Assembly (NCBI GenBank): GCA_030526425.1
Contig: JAUNCT010000019.1
Location: forward strand, 1 to 40,723
Origin: Clostridia bacterium
GTDB lineage: Bacteria; Bacillota; Clostridia; Christensenellales; CAG-138
Length of the DNA: 40,723 bases
Reading direction: 5' to 3'
Shown here: in pieces, positions 7,629-16,458 of the stretch
Position numbering within the stretch: the stretch's first letter is position 1
Layout: each line of letters begins with the position of its first letter
Notes under the pieces: generated by a model
What the model saw: the letters and a program-made list of their open reading frames with translations, nothing else
The model's database searches: none
Told to the model about the DNA's origin: nothing
Position numbers and translations under genes: made by a program

Positions 7629-8585
7629 ATGGCTGACAATATCCTCGAGGTCAGAAACCTCAAAAAATATTTCAAGACCCACAAGGGTCAGGTCCACGCC
7701 GTCGACGATGTGAGCTTCACGCTCGAGCGCGGCAGGACCCTCGGCGTCGTCGGCGAGTCCGGCTGCGGCAAATCCACGCTCGGCCGTGTGATCCTGCAGC
7801 TCATCAAGCCCACGAGCGGCAGCGTGCTGTTCAACGGCAAGGAAGTCACGGGTCTCAAGGGCGGCGACCTCCGCCGCATGCGCAAGGACATGCAGATGAT
7901 CTTTCAGGATCCGTTCTCGTCCATCGACCCGCGCCGCACGGTCTGCCAGATCATCGGCGAACCGCTCACCGTGCACGGCATCGTCAAGAACCGCGCCGAA
8001 CGCGAAGAGCGCGTGCTCGAGCTCATGAAGACCGTCGGTCTTGCGGAGCGTCTCATCAACGCCTACCCCCATGAGCTCGACGGCGGGCGCCGTCAGCGCG
8101 TCGGCATCGCCTGCGCCCTTGCGGTGGAGCCCGGCTTCATCGTCTGCGACGAGCCCGTTTCCGCACTCGACGTTTCCATTCAGGCGCAGATACTGAACCT
8201 GCTCAAGGAAATGCAGCGCAAGCGCGGGCTGTCCTACATGTTCATCACGCACGACCTTTCGGTCGTCAACCACTTCTCGGATGATATCGCGGTCATGTAC
8301 CTCGGACAGATCGTCGAAATGACCACGGCGGAAGCCCTGTTCGACCACCCGACCCACCCCTACACGCAGGCGCTCCTTTCCGCCATCCCGATCCCCGAGG
8401 TCGGCGCGCAGCGTCAGCGCATCATCCTCAACGGCGAGATCAGCTCGCCCATCGATCCGCCGGATGCGTGCCGCTTCGCGAAGCGCTGCCTCTATGCGAC
8501 GGATCAATGCCGCCAAAAGTGTCCGTCCCTGACCGAGGTGCGCCCCGGTCACCGCGTCGCCTGCTGGCGCGCGAACGAATTCTGA
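7629..8585 (+). CDS. Peptide ABC transporter ATP-binding protein, DppF/OppF type
   Basis: A 318-residue ATPase, the second motor subunit. Walker A is GESGCGKST, the Q-loop is in MIFQDPFSSIDP, Walker B is FIVCDEPVSALDVS, and the switch His is in FITHDLS. The ABC signature reads LDGGRRQR instead of the usual LSGGQRQR. This variant occurs in a subset of firmicute OppF-like ATPases as I recall it, so it is probably functional. The C-terminal oligopeptide domain has RFAKRCLYATDQC. The ATG directly follows the previous stop codon, with GGGGAAAG upstream. This completes an ABC importer of standard five-gene composition. Confidence 0.93.
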   Translation: MADNILEVRNLKKYFKTHKGQVHAVDDVSFTLERGRTLGVVGESGCGKSTLGRVILQLIKPTSGSVLFNGKEVTGLKGGDLRRMRKDMQMIFQDPFSSIDPRRTVCQIIGEPLTVHGIVKNRAEREERVLELMKTVGLAERLINAYPHELDGGRRQRVGIACALAVEPGFIVCDEPVSALDVSIQAQILNLLKEMQRKRGLSYMFITHDLSVVNHFSDDIAVMYLGQIVEMTTAEALFDHPTHPYTQALLSAIPIPEVGAQRQRIILNGEISSPIDPPDACRFAKRCLYATDQCRQKCPSLTEVRPGHRVACWRANEF

Positions 8586-8628
8586 GCCCGCACCCGCGAC
8601 CCGCAACAGGGAGAGAGGAGAGAGCCCG

Positions 8629-9576
8629 ATGTATTTCCGCGAACTGTCCTACATTCTGGCGCTCGCCAAGCACGGCACCATCGTGCAGGCGGCGAAGGAA
8701 CTGTACATCACCCAGCCCTCGCTGACGAAGTTCCTGCAGAAAACGCAGGCGGAGCTCGGCGTGCAGCTGTTCGAGCGCGTCGGGCGCCGCTACAAGCCCA
8801 CGCTCGCGGGCGAGCGGTACATCGAGACGGCGCAGCACATCCTCAGCCTCAAAACGCAGCTCGACAATGAGATGCAGGAGTTCGCCAAGTACGGGCACGG
8901 GCGCCTCAGCGTCGCGTTCCCGCTCACCCGCGGTTCCTACATCCTGCCCGCCGTGCTGCCGCGCTTCCGCGAAGCCTACCCGAACGTCGAGGTCATCGTG
9001 CAGGAGGCGGACTCCGGAAAGATCCAGGAGATGCTCCGCGCCGGTGAGATCGACCTCGCCATCATGTCCGCGTACAACATCGACGAACGGCTCTGCGCCG
9101 AAAGGATCGCCCGTGAGGAGTACGTCATGATCCTCCGGAAGGGGCACCCCCTCGCGAAGCTCGCGAAAACGGGCGGCAACACCCGCTATCCTTGGGTGGA
9201 CCTGAAGGACTTCTCGGAAGAGAAGGTCATCATGCTCGAGTCGAGCCAGCGTTCCAAAAGCCTCATCGAACGCATCCTGCGCGAAAACGGCGTCTCGCCC
9301 GAAGTCGCCATGACGCTCAAAAACCAGACCACGCTCATCAACATGGTCAATGCGGGCTTCGGCTACGGCTTCAGCTCCGACAGCCACGTGCGCGCGCTCC
9401 CCGAGGAGCACCGCCCGGATTGCTTTTCCCTCGGCAAAAACGGCTTCTCGTTCGACTGCATCGCGGCGTACCGCAACACGGGCTATCACCCGCAGTACGA
9501 AAAGGACTTCATCGCCATGGTCCGCGAGTTCTACCAAACGAAGCTTTGGCCCGAAGAGAACGACTGCGGCGAATGA
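8629..9576 (+). CDS. LysR-family transcriptional regulator
   Basis: A 315-residue LysR-type regulator. The N-terminal winged HTH spans about residues 1-60 (FRELSYILALAKHGTIVQAAKELYITQPSLT, of which ITQPSLT marks the recognition helix). A linker helix and a periplasmic-binding-like effector domain (about 90-300) follow. The start has GAGAGGAGAG upstream. Unlike most LysR genes, which face away from their targets, this one lies inside the operon, 43 bases after the transporter ATPase and 51 bases before the dipeptidase. It may therefore control its own operon by feedback from a peptide or amino acid; that is inference, and no T-N11-A operator was assigned with confidence. Confidence 0.9.
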   Translation: MYFRELSYILALAKHGTIVQAAKELYITQPSLTKFLQKTQAELGVQLFERVGRRYKPTLAGERYIETAQHILSLKTQLDNEMQEFAKYGHGRLSVAFPLTRGSYILPAVLPRFREAYPNVEVIVQEADSGKIQEMLRAGEIDLAIMSAYNIDERLCAERIAREEYVMILRKGHPLAKLAKTGGNTRYPWVDLKDFSEEKVIMLESSQRSKSLIERILRENGVSPEVAMTLKNQTTLINMVNAGFGYGFSSDSHVRALPEEHRPDCFSLGKNGFSFDCIAAYRNTGYHPQYEKDFIAMVREFYQTKLWPEENDCGE

Positions 9577-9627
9577 CCGCCGCACGCGAAAAAGAAACGA
9601 AACAGAATCACAATGGAGGAAAGACCC

Positions 9628-10983
9628 ATGAACGATTTTTACGCCCATCTCGACAACTACGTCGATACGCATACCGAAAAACTGCTGAACCACCTGTTCG
9701 ACCTCGTCCGTCACCCGAGCGTCTCCTCGAGCGGTGAGGGCGTCGAAGACTGCTGCGATTTCATCATCTCCCGCATGAAGGAGATCGGCATCGATGCCGT
9801 CAAGCACGATGTCAAGCCCTACCCGATCATCACCGGCAGCGTCGGCAACGACCCCAAGAAGAAGACCGTGCTCATCTACGCGCATTACGATGTGCAGCCC
9901 GTCGGCGACCTTTCCCGCTGGCGCACCGAGCCCTTCGAGCCCACCGTCGTCGACGGCAAGATCTACGGCCGCGGCACTGCGGACAACAAGGGGCCGCTCT
10001 GCGCGCACCTTTGCGCCGCCGAGTACTACATCAAGGAGTGCGGCGAGCTGCCCGTCAACCTCAAGTTCCTCTTCGAGGGCTGCGAGGAGAGCAACTCCGC
10101 GGGTCTGCTTGAGTTCCTCACCGAGAACGTCGAACTCATGAAGTCCGACGTGACCTACTTCTGCGACGGTTCGAAGAACCACGACGATACCCCGATCATC
10201 GCGCTCGGCGTCAAGGGCATGCTCTACGTCGAGCTGCGCCTCACCACCATGACCCGCGACCTGCACTCGCAGTACGCGCCGGTCCTCCCGAGCGCCGCGT
10301 GGCAGATGGTCGAGCTCCTCGGCAAGATCAAGAAGGACGGCAAGTGCCTCATCCCGGGCTTCTACGACGATGTCATCCCCGTCAGCCCCGCCGAGAAGGC
10401 GATCTACGACAAGCTGCCCGATGTGCGCGAGGACCTCAAGCGCACCTACAACGCCTACCCGACCTACGATGAAAAGCTCGGCTACTACGGCACGCTGAAC
10501 GGCACGCCCTCCTGCAACATTTCGGGTCTGCTCTCCGGTCACACCGGCGCCGGCACCGCGACCGTGCTCACCAGCACCGCGATGGCGCGCATCGACATGC
10601 GCCTCGTCGCCGGGCAGGACGGCGCGAAGATCCTCGAAAGCCTCAAGCAGTACATCAAGGATCTCGGCTACGACAATGTCGAGGTCATCTGTCACGGCAT
10701 CACGCCGCCCTCCAAGACGCCCATCGACACGCCGTACCTCGCGCCCATCGAGAAGGCGACGAACAACATCTTCCATAAGTCCATCGTCTACCCGAACCGT
10801 CCGTCCACCGCGCCGGATTACTTCTGGACGAACCTGCTCAAAACGCCCACCATCCAGGTGCGCTGGTGCGATTTCGACTCCGACAACCACGCCCCCAACG
10901 AGCACGTCGCCGTCAGCAACTATCTGCGCGGCATGAAACTCACCGCCGCCGCGCTCAAAGAGATCGCCGATTTCGAGATCTGA
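9628..10983 (+). CDS. M20-family zinc dipeptidase
   Basis: A 451-residue cytosolic metallopeptidase of the M20/CNDP dipeptidase group. It is likely to hydrolyse the di- or oligopeptides brought in by the adjacent transporter. Metal and catalytic residues are visible: His86 and Asp88 in YAHYDVQP, bridging Asp119 in GRGTADNKGP, and general-base Glu153 plus ligand Glu154 in GCEES. A lid/dimerisation domain lies around residues 195-370. The ATG at 9628 has GGAGG nine bases upstream; the in-frame ATG at 9613 overlaps that site and is less likely. It lacks a signal peptide. Substrate length is not determined by sequence. Confidence 0.92.
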   Translation: MNDFYAHLDNYVDTHTEKLLNHLFDLVRHPSVSSSGEGVEDCCDFIISRMKEIGIDAVKHDVKPYPIITGSVGNDPKKKTVLIYAHYDVQPVGDLSRWRTEPFEPTVVDGKIYGRGTADNKGPLCAHLCAAEYYIKECGELPVNLKFLFEGCEESNSAGLLEFLTENVELMKSDVTYFCDGSKNHDDTPIIALGVKGMLYVELRLTTMTRDLHSQYAPVLPSAAWQMVELLGKIKKDGKCLIPGFYDDVIPVSPAEKAIYDKLPDVREDLKRTYNAYPTYDEKLGYYGTLNGTPSCNISGLLSGHTGAGTATVLTSTAMARIDMRLVAGQDGAKILESLKQYIKDLGYDNVEVICHGITPPSKTPIDTPYLAPIEKATNNIFHKSIVYPNRPSTAPDYFWTNLLKTPTIQVRWCDFDSDNHAPNEHVAVSNYLRGMKLTAAALKEIADFEI

Positions 10984-10998
10984 AGGGAGGGGACCCAC

Positions 10999-12912
10999 GT
11001 GAAAAAGCCCATTCGCATCGACACGTTCCGCAAGTACCGCTTCCTGTCCGCCGTCGCCTTCAACAAGGCGGCGACGAAGGTCGCGTTCATCGTCAAGCAG
11101 GCGCGCGGCAACGCGTACACGAGCGACGTGTACGTGACCGACCTTGCATCCAAGGTCACCGAAAAGCTCACCGAGTGCGGCACCGTCCGTCACTTCGTCT
11201 GGCTCGCGGGCGACACGCTCCTCTACGCCGTCCCCGCGGGGGAGGGCACCGCGTTCATCGAAGCGGATGTGACCGCGGGCACCGAGCGCAAGGCGTTCAC
11301 CGTTCCGGTCAAGACCCTGCAGGCGATCGACTGCGGGGAAAAGCTCCTCATCCATGCGGAGTATCACATCCCCGAAAAGTACAACAAGCCCGACGCCGCC
11401 TACGATGTCTTCGACGAGCTGCCCTTCCGCTGGAACGCGCAGGGGCTCGTGAACGGCGTGCGCAAGCGCCTGTATTATTATGAGCTTTCGACCGGCGCAT
11501 TCACGCCCGTCACCGGCGACGATTTCTACGTCGGCAACCTCACGACCTCGCCGTGGCAGCTTTCCGTCAGCGACAAGTACATCCTGTTCATCGGTCAGCA
11601 CTGCGACGGCGTGCAGAAGACCTACACGGGTCTCCACCTCGTCGACCGCGCGACGGGGGAGCGCAAGGCGATCCTGCCCGACGGGCAGCAGAAGGTCGAG
11701 CTCGCGCAGCTCCTCGACGACTGCGCGATCTTCACGAGCACCGCGGGCGAAACGACCGGCGCATGCCAGATGTGCGAATTCCACCGTTACGACTTCGCGA
11801 CCGGCGAGATCGAGCTCATCAAGAACTACGAGCTCTCCACCGGCATGGCGATCACCACCGACAGCACCCTCGGCGCGGGCTTTGTGAACAAGTCCGCCAA
11901 CGGTCTCGTCTACTTCACCACGATGGAGGGCTACTCCACGACCCTCAAGTCCATCGACAAAGAGGGCAACATCTCCGCGTCCCTCACGCCCGAGGGCAGC
12001 CTCAACTGCTTCGACGTCAACGGCGAACACATCGCGGGCATCGGCATGTACGGCGACCGCCTGCAGGAGGTCTATGTCGACGGCGAGCGCATCACCTCGC
12101 TCAACGCCGATATCCTCGAAAACTACGCCGTCTGCACGCCCGAGTACATCTCGAGCCAACGCCCCGGCGGTGAACGGGTCGACGGCTGGGTCATCAAGCC
12201 CGCGGGCTACGAGGCGGGCAAGAAGTACCCCGGCATCCTCAACATCCACGGCGGACCGCACGCCGCCTTCGGACCGACCTACTTCCACGAGATGCAGGTG
12301 TGGGCGAACGCGGGCTACTTCGTGTTCTACTGCAACCCGCACGGCAGCGACGGCAAGGGCAACGCCTTCGGCGATATGCGCGGTCAGTACGGCACGAACG
12401 ATTACGAGGACATCATGTTCTTCACCGACACGGTGCTCGCGGCGTATGTGGATATCGACGGCGACCGCCTCGGCGTCACCGGCGGTTCCTACGGCGGCTA
12501 CATGACCAACTGGATCATCGGTCATACGAACCGCTTCAAGTGCGCGGCGTCCCAGCGCTCCATCTCCGACTGGGCGATCTCCGAATGGATCAGCGACTGC
12601 GGCTTCCAGCGCAACGCGGCGAAGATGGGCGGCACGGCGCTCGGCAACCCCGAAAAGGTGCGTTGGCATTCGCCCATCACCTACTCGGAAAACGTCGTCA
12701 CGCCGACGCTCTTCATCCATTCCTATGAGGATTACCGCTGCCATCATTCCCAGGCGGTCGCCATGTTCACGATGATCCGCCAGCGCGGCGTCGACGCGCG
12801 GCTTTGCATCTTCAAGGGCGAGAACCACGAGCTTTCCCGCTCCGGCAAGCCCGAGAACCGCGAATCCCGCATGCGCGAGATTTTGAACTGGATGGACAAA
12901 TACCTGCACTGA
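10999..12912 (+). CDS. S9-family serine peptidase (prolyl oligopeptidase / acylaminoacyl-peptidase type)
   Basis: A 637-residue peptidase with an N-terminal beta-propeller-like region (about 1-370) and a C-terminal alpha/beta-hydrolase domain. The catalytic triad can be placed: Ser497 in GGSYGGYM, Asp578 in HSYEDYRC and His610 in GENHELSRSGKP. The propeller in this family restricts access to short peptides, which suits intracellular breakdown of imported oligopeptides. The GTG start at 10999 has GGGAGGGGA upstream and is 15 bases after the dipeptidase stop. It is the last gene of the operon, closed by the terminator at 12940-12966. There is no signal peptide. Confidence 0.92.
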   Translation: MKKPIRIDTFRKYRFLSAVAFNKAATKVAFIVKQARGNAYTSDVYVTDLASKVTEKLTECGTVRHFVWLAGDTLLYAVPAGEGTAFIEADVTAGTERKAFTVPVKTLQAIDCGEKLLIHAEYHIPEKYNKPDAAYDVFDELPFRWNAQGLVNGVRKRLYYYELSTGAFTPVTGDDFYVGNLTTSPWQLSVSDKYILFIGQHCDGVQKTYTGLHLVDRATGERKAILPDGQQKVELAQLLDDCAIFTSTAGETTGACQMCEFHRYDFATGEIELIKNYELSTGMAITTDSTLGAGFVNKSANGLVYFTTMEGYSTTLKSIDKEGNISASLTPEGSLNCFDVNGEHIAGIGMYGDRLQEVYVDGERITSLNADILENYAVCTPEYISSQRPGGERVDGWVIKPAGYEAGKKYPGILNIHGGPHAAFGPTYFHEMQVWANAGYFVFYCNPHGSDGKGNAFGDMRGQYGTNDYEDIMFFTDTVLAAYVDIDGDRLGVTGGSYGGYMTNWIIGHTNRFKCAASQRSISDWAISEWISDCGFQRNAAKMGGTALGNPEKVRWHSPITYSENVVTPTLFIHSYEDYRCHHSQAVAMFTMIRQRGVDARLCIFKGENHELSRSGKPENRESRMREILNWMDKYLH

Positions 12913-12939
12913 GCCTCGGCTTGCAACGGAAAAACGGGG

Positions 12940-12966
12940 GCGGACCCACGCGGTCCGCTCTTTTTT
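12940..12966 (+). terminator. Terminator of the peptide-utilisation operon
   Basis: Stem GCGGACC (12940-12946) / GGTCCGC (12952-12958), loop CACGC, then TC and six T. Confidence 0.9.
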
Positions 12967-13051
12967 CAATCATTTGTACTAAGGAACGGAGATCCGCTGC
13001 AACCGTTTCCGTTTCATTCAAAATAACAATGAAAGAACTTCGGGGATTGAA

Positions 13052-13080
13052 TTGACATCGTTCGCTTGATGGAATAATAT
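13052..13080 (+). promoter_or_regulatory. Promoter of the second riboswitch transcript
   Basis: A consensus TTGACA (13052-13057), a 17-base spacer and TAATAT (13075-13080). Transcription would start near 13087, directly ahead of the second c-di-GMP aptamer. Confidence 0.85.
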
Positions 13081-13091
13081 GGACGCAGCAT

Positions 13092-13166
13092 GATATCCGG
13101 CAAATTATCCGAAAGGGTATGACGCAAAACCACGGGCCCGGACAGAGTCCGGCAGCCGGTTGCGTA
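13092..13166 (+). ncRNA. c-di-GMP-I (GEMM) riboswitch aptamer, second copy
   Basis: GEMM-I consensus blocks follow in order: CCGGCAAA, the hairpin TTATCC-GAAA-GGGTAT with a GNRA loop, GACGCAAAACC, ACGGGCCCGGAC, and the 3' block TCCGGCAGCCGGTTGCG. It matches the family consensus more closely than the copy at 546-624 (GACGCAAA is exact). A terminator follows within 12 bases. The CGGCA in the aptamer's 3' part (13150-13154) is complementary to TGCCG in the terminator's 5' arm, consistent with a ligand-dependent OFF switch. Confidence 0.93.
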
Positions 13167-13174
13167 TTCATTTC

Positions 13175-13208
13175 GGTGCCGCGTCCCTTGCGGCATTGTT
13201 TTTGTTTT
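13175..13208 (+). terminator. Expression-platform terminator of the second riboswitch
   Basis: TGCCGC (13177-13182) pairs with GCGGCA (13190-13195), extended by two G-U pairs, and is followed by TTGTTTTTGTTTT. It lies 14 bases before the GTG start of the HTH gene, so readthrough is needed for expression. Confidence 0.85.
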
Positions 13209-13221
13209 GGGAGGGTGAACT

Positions 13222-13446
13222 GTGATCGCAGAGTACATGAGCATTGCGGAAGCGTCCCGGCTTTGGGGTGTATCCCCGCGGCGCATCCAGATCTACTGCA
13301 GCGACGGGCGCATCGAAGGCGCGCAGCGCTTCGGCAGGGTGTGGGCGCTGCCCCGCACGGCGGAAAAGCCGGCGGACGGCAGGGTGACCACGGGCGCCTA
13401 CAGAAACCGGAGAACCACACCGCAAAACGGGGAAAGGGTACGATGA
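13222..13446 (+). CDS. Small HTH (excisionase/MerR-like) DNA-binding protein
   Basis: A 74-residue protein with one helix-turn-helix: YMSIAEASRLWGVSPRRI, then YCSDGRIEGAQRFGRVWALP, as in the HTH_17/excisionase-like winged fold. A short basic tail follows. Similar small proteins are common in Clostridia genomes, but their targets are generally unknown. The GTG start has GGGAGGGTG five bases upstream. Its stop overlaps the ATG of the hybrid kinase (ATGA, 13443-13446), so the two are translationally coupled. Both lie behind the c-di-GMP riboswitch. A role as a regulator working with the kinase is plausible but not shown; there is no receiver domain on it. Confidence 0.85.
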   Translation: MIAEYMSIAEASRLWGVSPRRIQIYCSDGRIEGAQRFGRVWALPRTAEKPADGRVTTGAYRNRRTTPQNGERVR

Positions 13447-16292
13447 TGGGTTTCGGTTGCATGAAACGTTCCGCGGCGAAGGCGGTCTTCGCGGCGCTGG
13501 CGTTGCTGATGGTCCTCGGCTGCTTTGCCCGCGCCTCCGCCGAGGAGGAGCGCCGCGTCGTGCGCGTCGCGTTCCCCGAACAAACGGGCATGAGCGGCAT
13601 CGACGATACGGGTAAGCTCGAAGGCTACAACTACGATTACCTCGAAAAGATCTCGGAGTTCACCGGCTGGAAGATGGAATACATCACCTACCCGGCGACG
13701 GACGCGAACGACGCCGTCATGAACGCCATGCAGGACATCGAGGACGGGAAGGTCGACCTGCTCGGTCCCATGCTCAAAAACGACGCGACCGTCGAAATGT
13801 ACGAGTATCCCGAAAACAACTACGGCACCGTGTACACGATGCTGTGCGTCGGGTTGGATTCCACGCTCCACCGCAGCGGTCTCGACCTCAACCGCACCTA
13901 TAAGGTCGGTCTGTTCGAGCGGGCGGCGCAGCGCAACAGCGAGGTCATCGCCTACCTCGAAAGCGACAACATCCCCTACGAACTCGTTTATTATCCCAAC
14001 GTCAAGGAACAGCTCAACGCCCTGCGCACCGGCGAGGTCGACATGGTCTCGGCGGTCTCCCTCTCGCCGTACGACAACACGCGCATGTTCGCCAAGTTCG
14101 CGCCGCGCCCGTACTATTTCGTTTCCACCAAGGGCAACAGCGAACTCATCCGCGAGCTCGACAGAGCTACCGCGCAGGTCTCCGCGATGCACCCGAACCT
14201 GCAGGACGAGCTGTTTGAACGCTACTTCGCCTCCCGCGTCGATTATTTTGCCCTCTCCCCGAAGGACCGCGAGACCCTGCTGGCGTATCCGACGCTCCGC
14301 GTCCTCGCCGTCGATAAGGACGCGCCCTACGTGTTCATCGAAAACGGAGTGCCCAAGGGCGCCCTCGTCACCGTCGTCAACGAATTCGCCAAGGCCATCG
14401 GCAGCAAGGTCGAGTACACCGCCTGCACCACCCGCGCCGAGGCGGAAGCGAAGATCGCGGACGGGGCTTTCGACATCGTCATCGGCGTGCCGTTCCCGTC
14501 CGACTTCTGCTCGGCGATGGGCTACATCAAGAGCGACGCCGTGTTCACCTCGGGTCTCTCGTTCATCCGGAGCGATTACTTCTCCGGTGACGACAGCGAC
14601 GCGACCCTTGCGGTCGTCCGCGGCACGGAAGGCTACATCGACACCGCGATGTTCGGCAAGGTGGTCACCTACGAAACGATGGGCGAGTGCGTCTCCGCCG
14701 TGCAGCGCGGCAAGGTGGCGGCGGCTGCGGGCAACCAGTCCTCCATGGAGCATTACCTCAACGAAAACGGCAGCACGCTGCTCTCGTTCAGCATGGTCGA
14801 CCGCACCTACAACGTCGGCATCGCCGTTTCGCGAAAGACCGCTTTGCCCCTGCTCGGCATCCTCAACCGCTTCGTCGCCAGCTTCTCCGTTGCCGAAAAG
14901 AACATGATCCTCAGCGAGGGCAACACGCACGACAACTTCTTCCGCGTGCTGTACGCGGCACGCCGTTTCCTCATCCGCTACCCGTGGACGATCGCGCTCG
15001 CCGTTGCGGCGATCGTTCTGGCGATCTGCCTGCGCGGTCGCAAGATCAAAAAGGAAAAGCTCCATCTCGAGTCGATCAACCGCCAGCTGGAGGAGGCGCG
15101 CAAAACCGCCGAGACCGCCATGGTGCAGCTTGAAAAGGCGGGCAAGGCGAAAACGAACTTCCTGTTCAACATGTCGCACGACATCCGCACGCCCATGAAC
15201 GCCATCCTCGGCTATTCGGAGCTCATCAAGCGTAAGCTGACCGACCCCGAGCTGCAGGATTATCAGCAGAAGATCGAGGATTCCGGCAACCTCCTGCTGT
15301 CCATCATCAACAACGTGCTCGATATGGCGCGCATCGAAAGCGGCAACATCGAGCTGAATGAGGAGATCGTCGACACGCGCGCGACCATGGGCGAGCTCAT
15401 GAGCGTCTTCGAGAAGATCGCCGAAAACAAGCAGATCGAGATCGTCACCGACTGGAACACGCCGCACCGTTACCTCGTCTGCGACCAGCTCAAGATCAAG
15501 GAGATCTTCCTCAACCTGCTCAGCAACGCCGTGAAGTACACGCAGCCCGGCGGCAAGGTGTACGCCGGCGCCGAGGAGATCCCCTGCGGGCGCGAAGGCT
15601 ATGTCCGCATCCGCTCCGTCGTGGAGGATAACGGCATCGGCATGAGCGAAGAGTTCCTGCCGCACCTGTTCGACGCCTTCTCGCGCGAACGCAACACGAC
15701 GACCGGCAAGGTCGTCGGCACGGGTCTCGGCATGCCCATCGTCAAAAAACTCGTCGAGCTCATGGGCGGCACCATCGAGGTCGAGAGCACGCTCGGCAAG
15801 GGCACGAAGTTCACCGTCGTCCTCGAGCACAAGCTCGCAGACCCCGCGGAATGCGCCCCGAAGGACGTCCTCGAAGATACCGTGAAGCACGAGGTGCTCC
15901 ACGGCAAGCGCATCCTCCTCGCGGAAGACAACGAGCTCAACGCCGAGATCGCGAAGATCATGCTCGAAGGCGAGGGCTTCCTCGTCGACCATGTGGAAGA
16001 CGGTATCCTCTGCGTGGAAAAGGTCAAAGCCATGCCCGCGGGCACCTACGACGTCATCCTCATGGACGTGCAGATGCCGAACATGGACGGCTACCGCGCC
16101 ACGGAGGAGATCCGCAAGCTGAGCGACCACCGAAAGGCGAACATCCCGATCATCGCCATGACCGCCAACGCCTTCGAGGAGGACAAGAAGAACGCCTTCG
16201 CCGCCGGCATGAACGGACACCTCGCCAAGCCCATCGACCTCGAAAAGATCGAAAAAACGATCTACGAGGTGCTCACGGGCAACGAACGGTAA
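13443..16292 (+). CDS. Hybrid histidine kinase with two periplasmic solute-binding-type sensor domains
   Basis: A 949-residue membrane-bound hybrid kinase. The signal peptide (to about residue 36, ARASA then EEE) is followed by two family-3 solute-binding-like domains: about 40-265, opening with VRVAFPEQTGMSG, and about 280-490, opening with LRVLAVDKDAPY. One membrane helix lies around residue 515 (YPWTIALAVAAIVLAICL) and a coiled-coil linker follows. HisKA has NMSHDIRTPMNA (His579). HATPase shows NLLSNAVKYT, DNGIGMS and GTGLGMPIV. The receiver has LLAEDNELN and Asp875 in LMDVQMP. Two ATGs (13443, 13446) are possible; 13443 gives the ATGA overlap with the HTH gene and follows GGGGAAAGGG. It probably senses an amino acid or other small ligand; no output domain is present. 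Confidence 0.92.
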   Translation: MMGFGCMKRSAAKAVFAALALLMVLGCFARASAEEERRVVRVAFPEQTGMSGIDDTGKLEGYNYDYLEKISEFTGWKMEYITYPATDANDAVMNAMQDIEDGKVDLLGPMLKNDATVEMYEYPENNYGTVYTMLCVGLDSTLHRSGLDLNRTYKVGLFERAAQRNSEVIAYLESDNIPYELVYYPNVKEQLNALRTGEVDMVSAVSLSPYDNTRMFAKFAPRPYYFVSTKGNSELIRELDRATAQVSAMHPNLQDELFERYFASRVDYFALSPKDRETLLAYPTLRVLAVDKDAPYVFIENGVPKGALVTVVNEFAKAIGSKVEYTACTTRAEAEAKIADGAFDIVIGVPFPSDFCSAMGYIKSDAVFTSGLSFIRSDYFSGDDSDATLAVVRGTEGYIDTAMFGKVVTYETMGECVSAVQRGKVAAAAGNQSSMEHYLNENGSTLLSFSMVDRTYNVGIAVSRKTALPLLGILNRFVASFSVAEKNMILSEGNTHDNFFRVLYAARRFLIRYPWTIALAVAAIVLAICLRGRKIKKEKLHLESINRQLEEARKTAETAMVQLEKAGKAKTNFLFNMSHDIRTPMNAILGYSELIKRKLTDPELQDYQQKIEDSGNLLLSIINNVLDMARIESGNIELNEEIVDTRATMGELMSVFEKIAENKQIEIVTDWNTPHRYLVCDQLKIKEIFLNLLSNAVKYTQPGGKVYAGAEEIPCGREGYVRIRSVVEDNGIGMSEEFLPHLFDAFSRERNTTTGKVVGTGLGMPIVKKLVELMGGTIEVESTLGKGTKFTVVLEHKLADPAECAPKDVLEDTVKHEVLHGKRILLAEDNELNAEIAKIMLEGEGFLVDHVEDGILCVEKVKAMPAGTYDVILMDVQMPNMDGYRATEEIRKLSDHRKANIPIIAMTANAFEEDKKNAFAAGMNGHLAKPIDLEKIEKTIYEVLTGNER

Positions 16293-16308
16293 ATCCCCGA
16301 AAGGACTC

Positions 16309-16335
16309 AAGGACCGCGCTCTGCGGTCCTTTTTT
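16309..16335 (+). terminator. Terminator after the hybrid kinase operon
   Basis: A 9-bp stem AAGGACCGC / GCGGTCCTT with a five-base loop runs into TTTTTT at 16330-16335. Confidence 0.9.
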
Positions 16336-16393
16336 CGTGCCTTGCGCAGACAAGCGGACGACATTGCGAATCGGTTTCTCAGAAAGAACAACA

Positions 16394-16426
16394 AACCGGC
16401 CGGAGGCGTGTTGCCTCCGGCCGGTT
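16394..16426 (-). terminator. Terminator of the first amide hydrolase gene
   Basis: A perfect 14-bp stem AACCGGCCGGAGGC / GCCTCCGGCCGGTT with loop GTGTT lies downstream of the minus-strand gene ending at 16459. Read on the minus strand it is followed by a T-rich tract (TTTGTTGTTCTTTCT, partly within the stem end). The 3' ends of all three hydrolase genes have similar hairpins. Confidence 0.8.
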
Positions 16427-16458
16427 GCGTCATATCGGTTTTTTGTCGTTTGGTCTCT

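Noticed and set aside
8440..12969. 1509-codon open frame on the minus strand
   Set aside because: It runs antisense to six well-supported genes. Long antisense frames arise from GC-rich codon use, and the translation shows no domain and has a skewed composition.
13398..16433. 1011-codon open frame on the minus strand
   Set aside because: Antisense shadow of the second hybrid kinase, rich in Asp, His and Val as is typical of such shadows.
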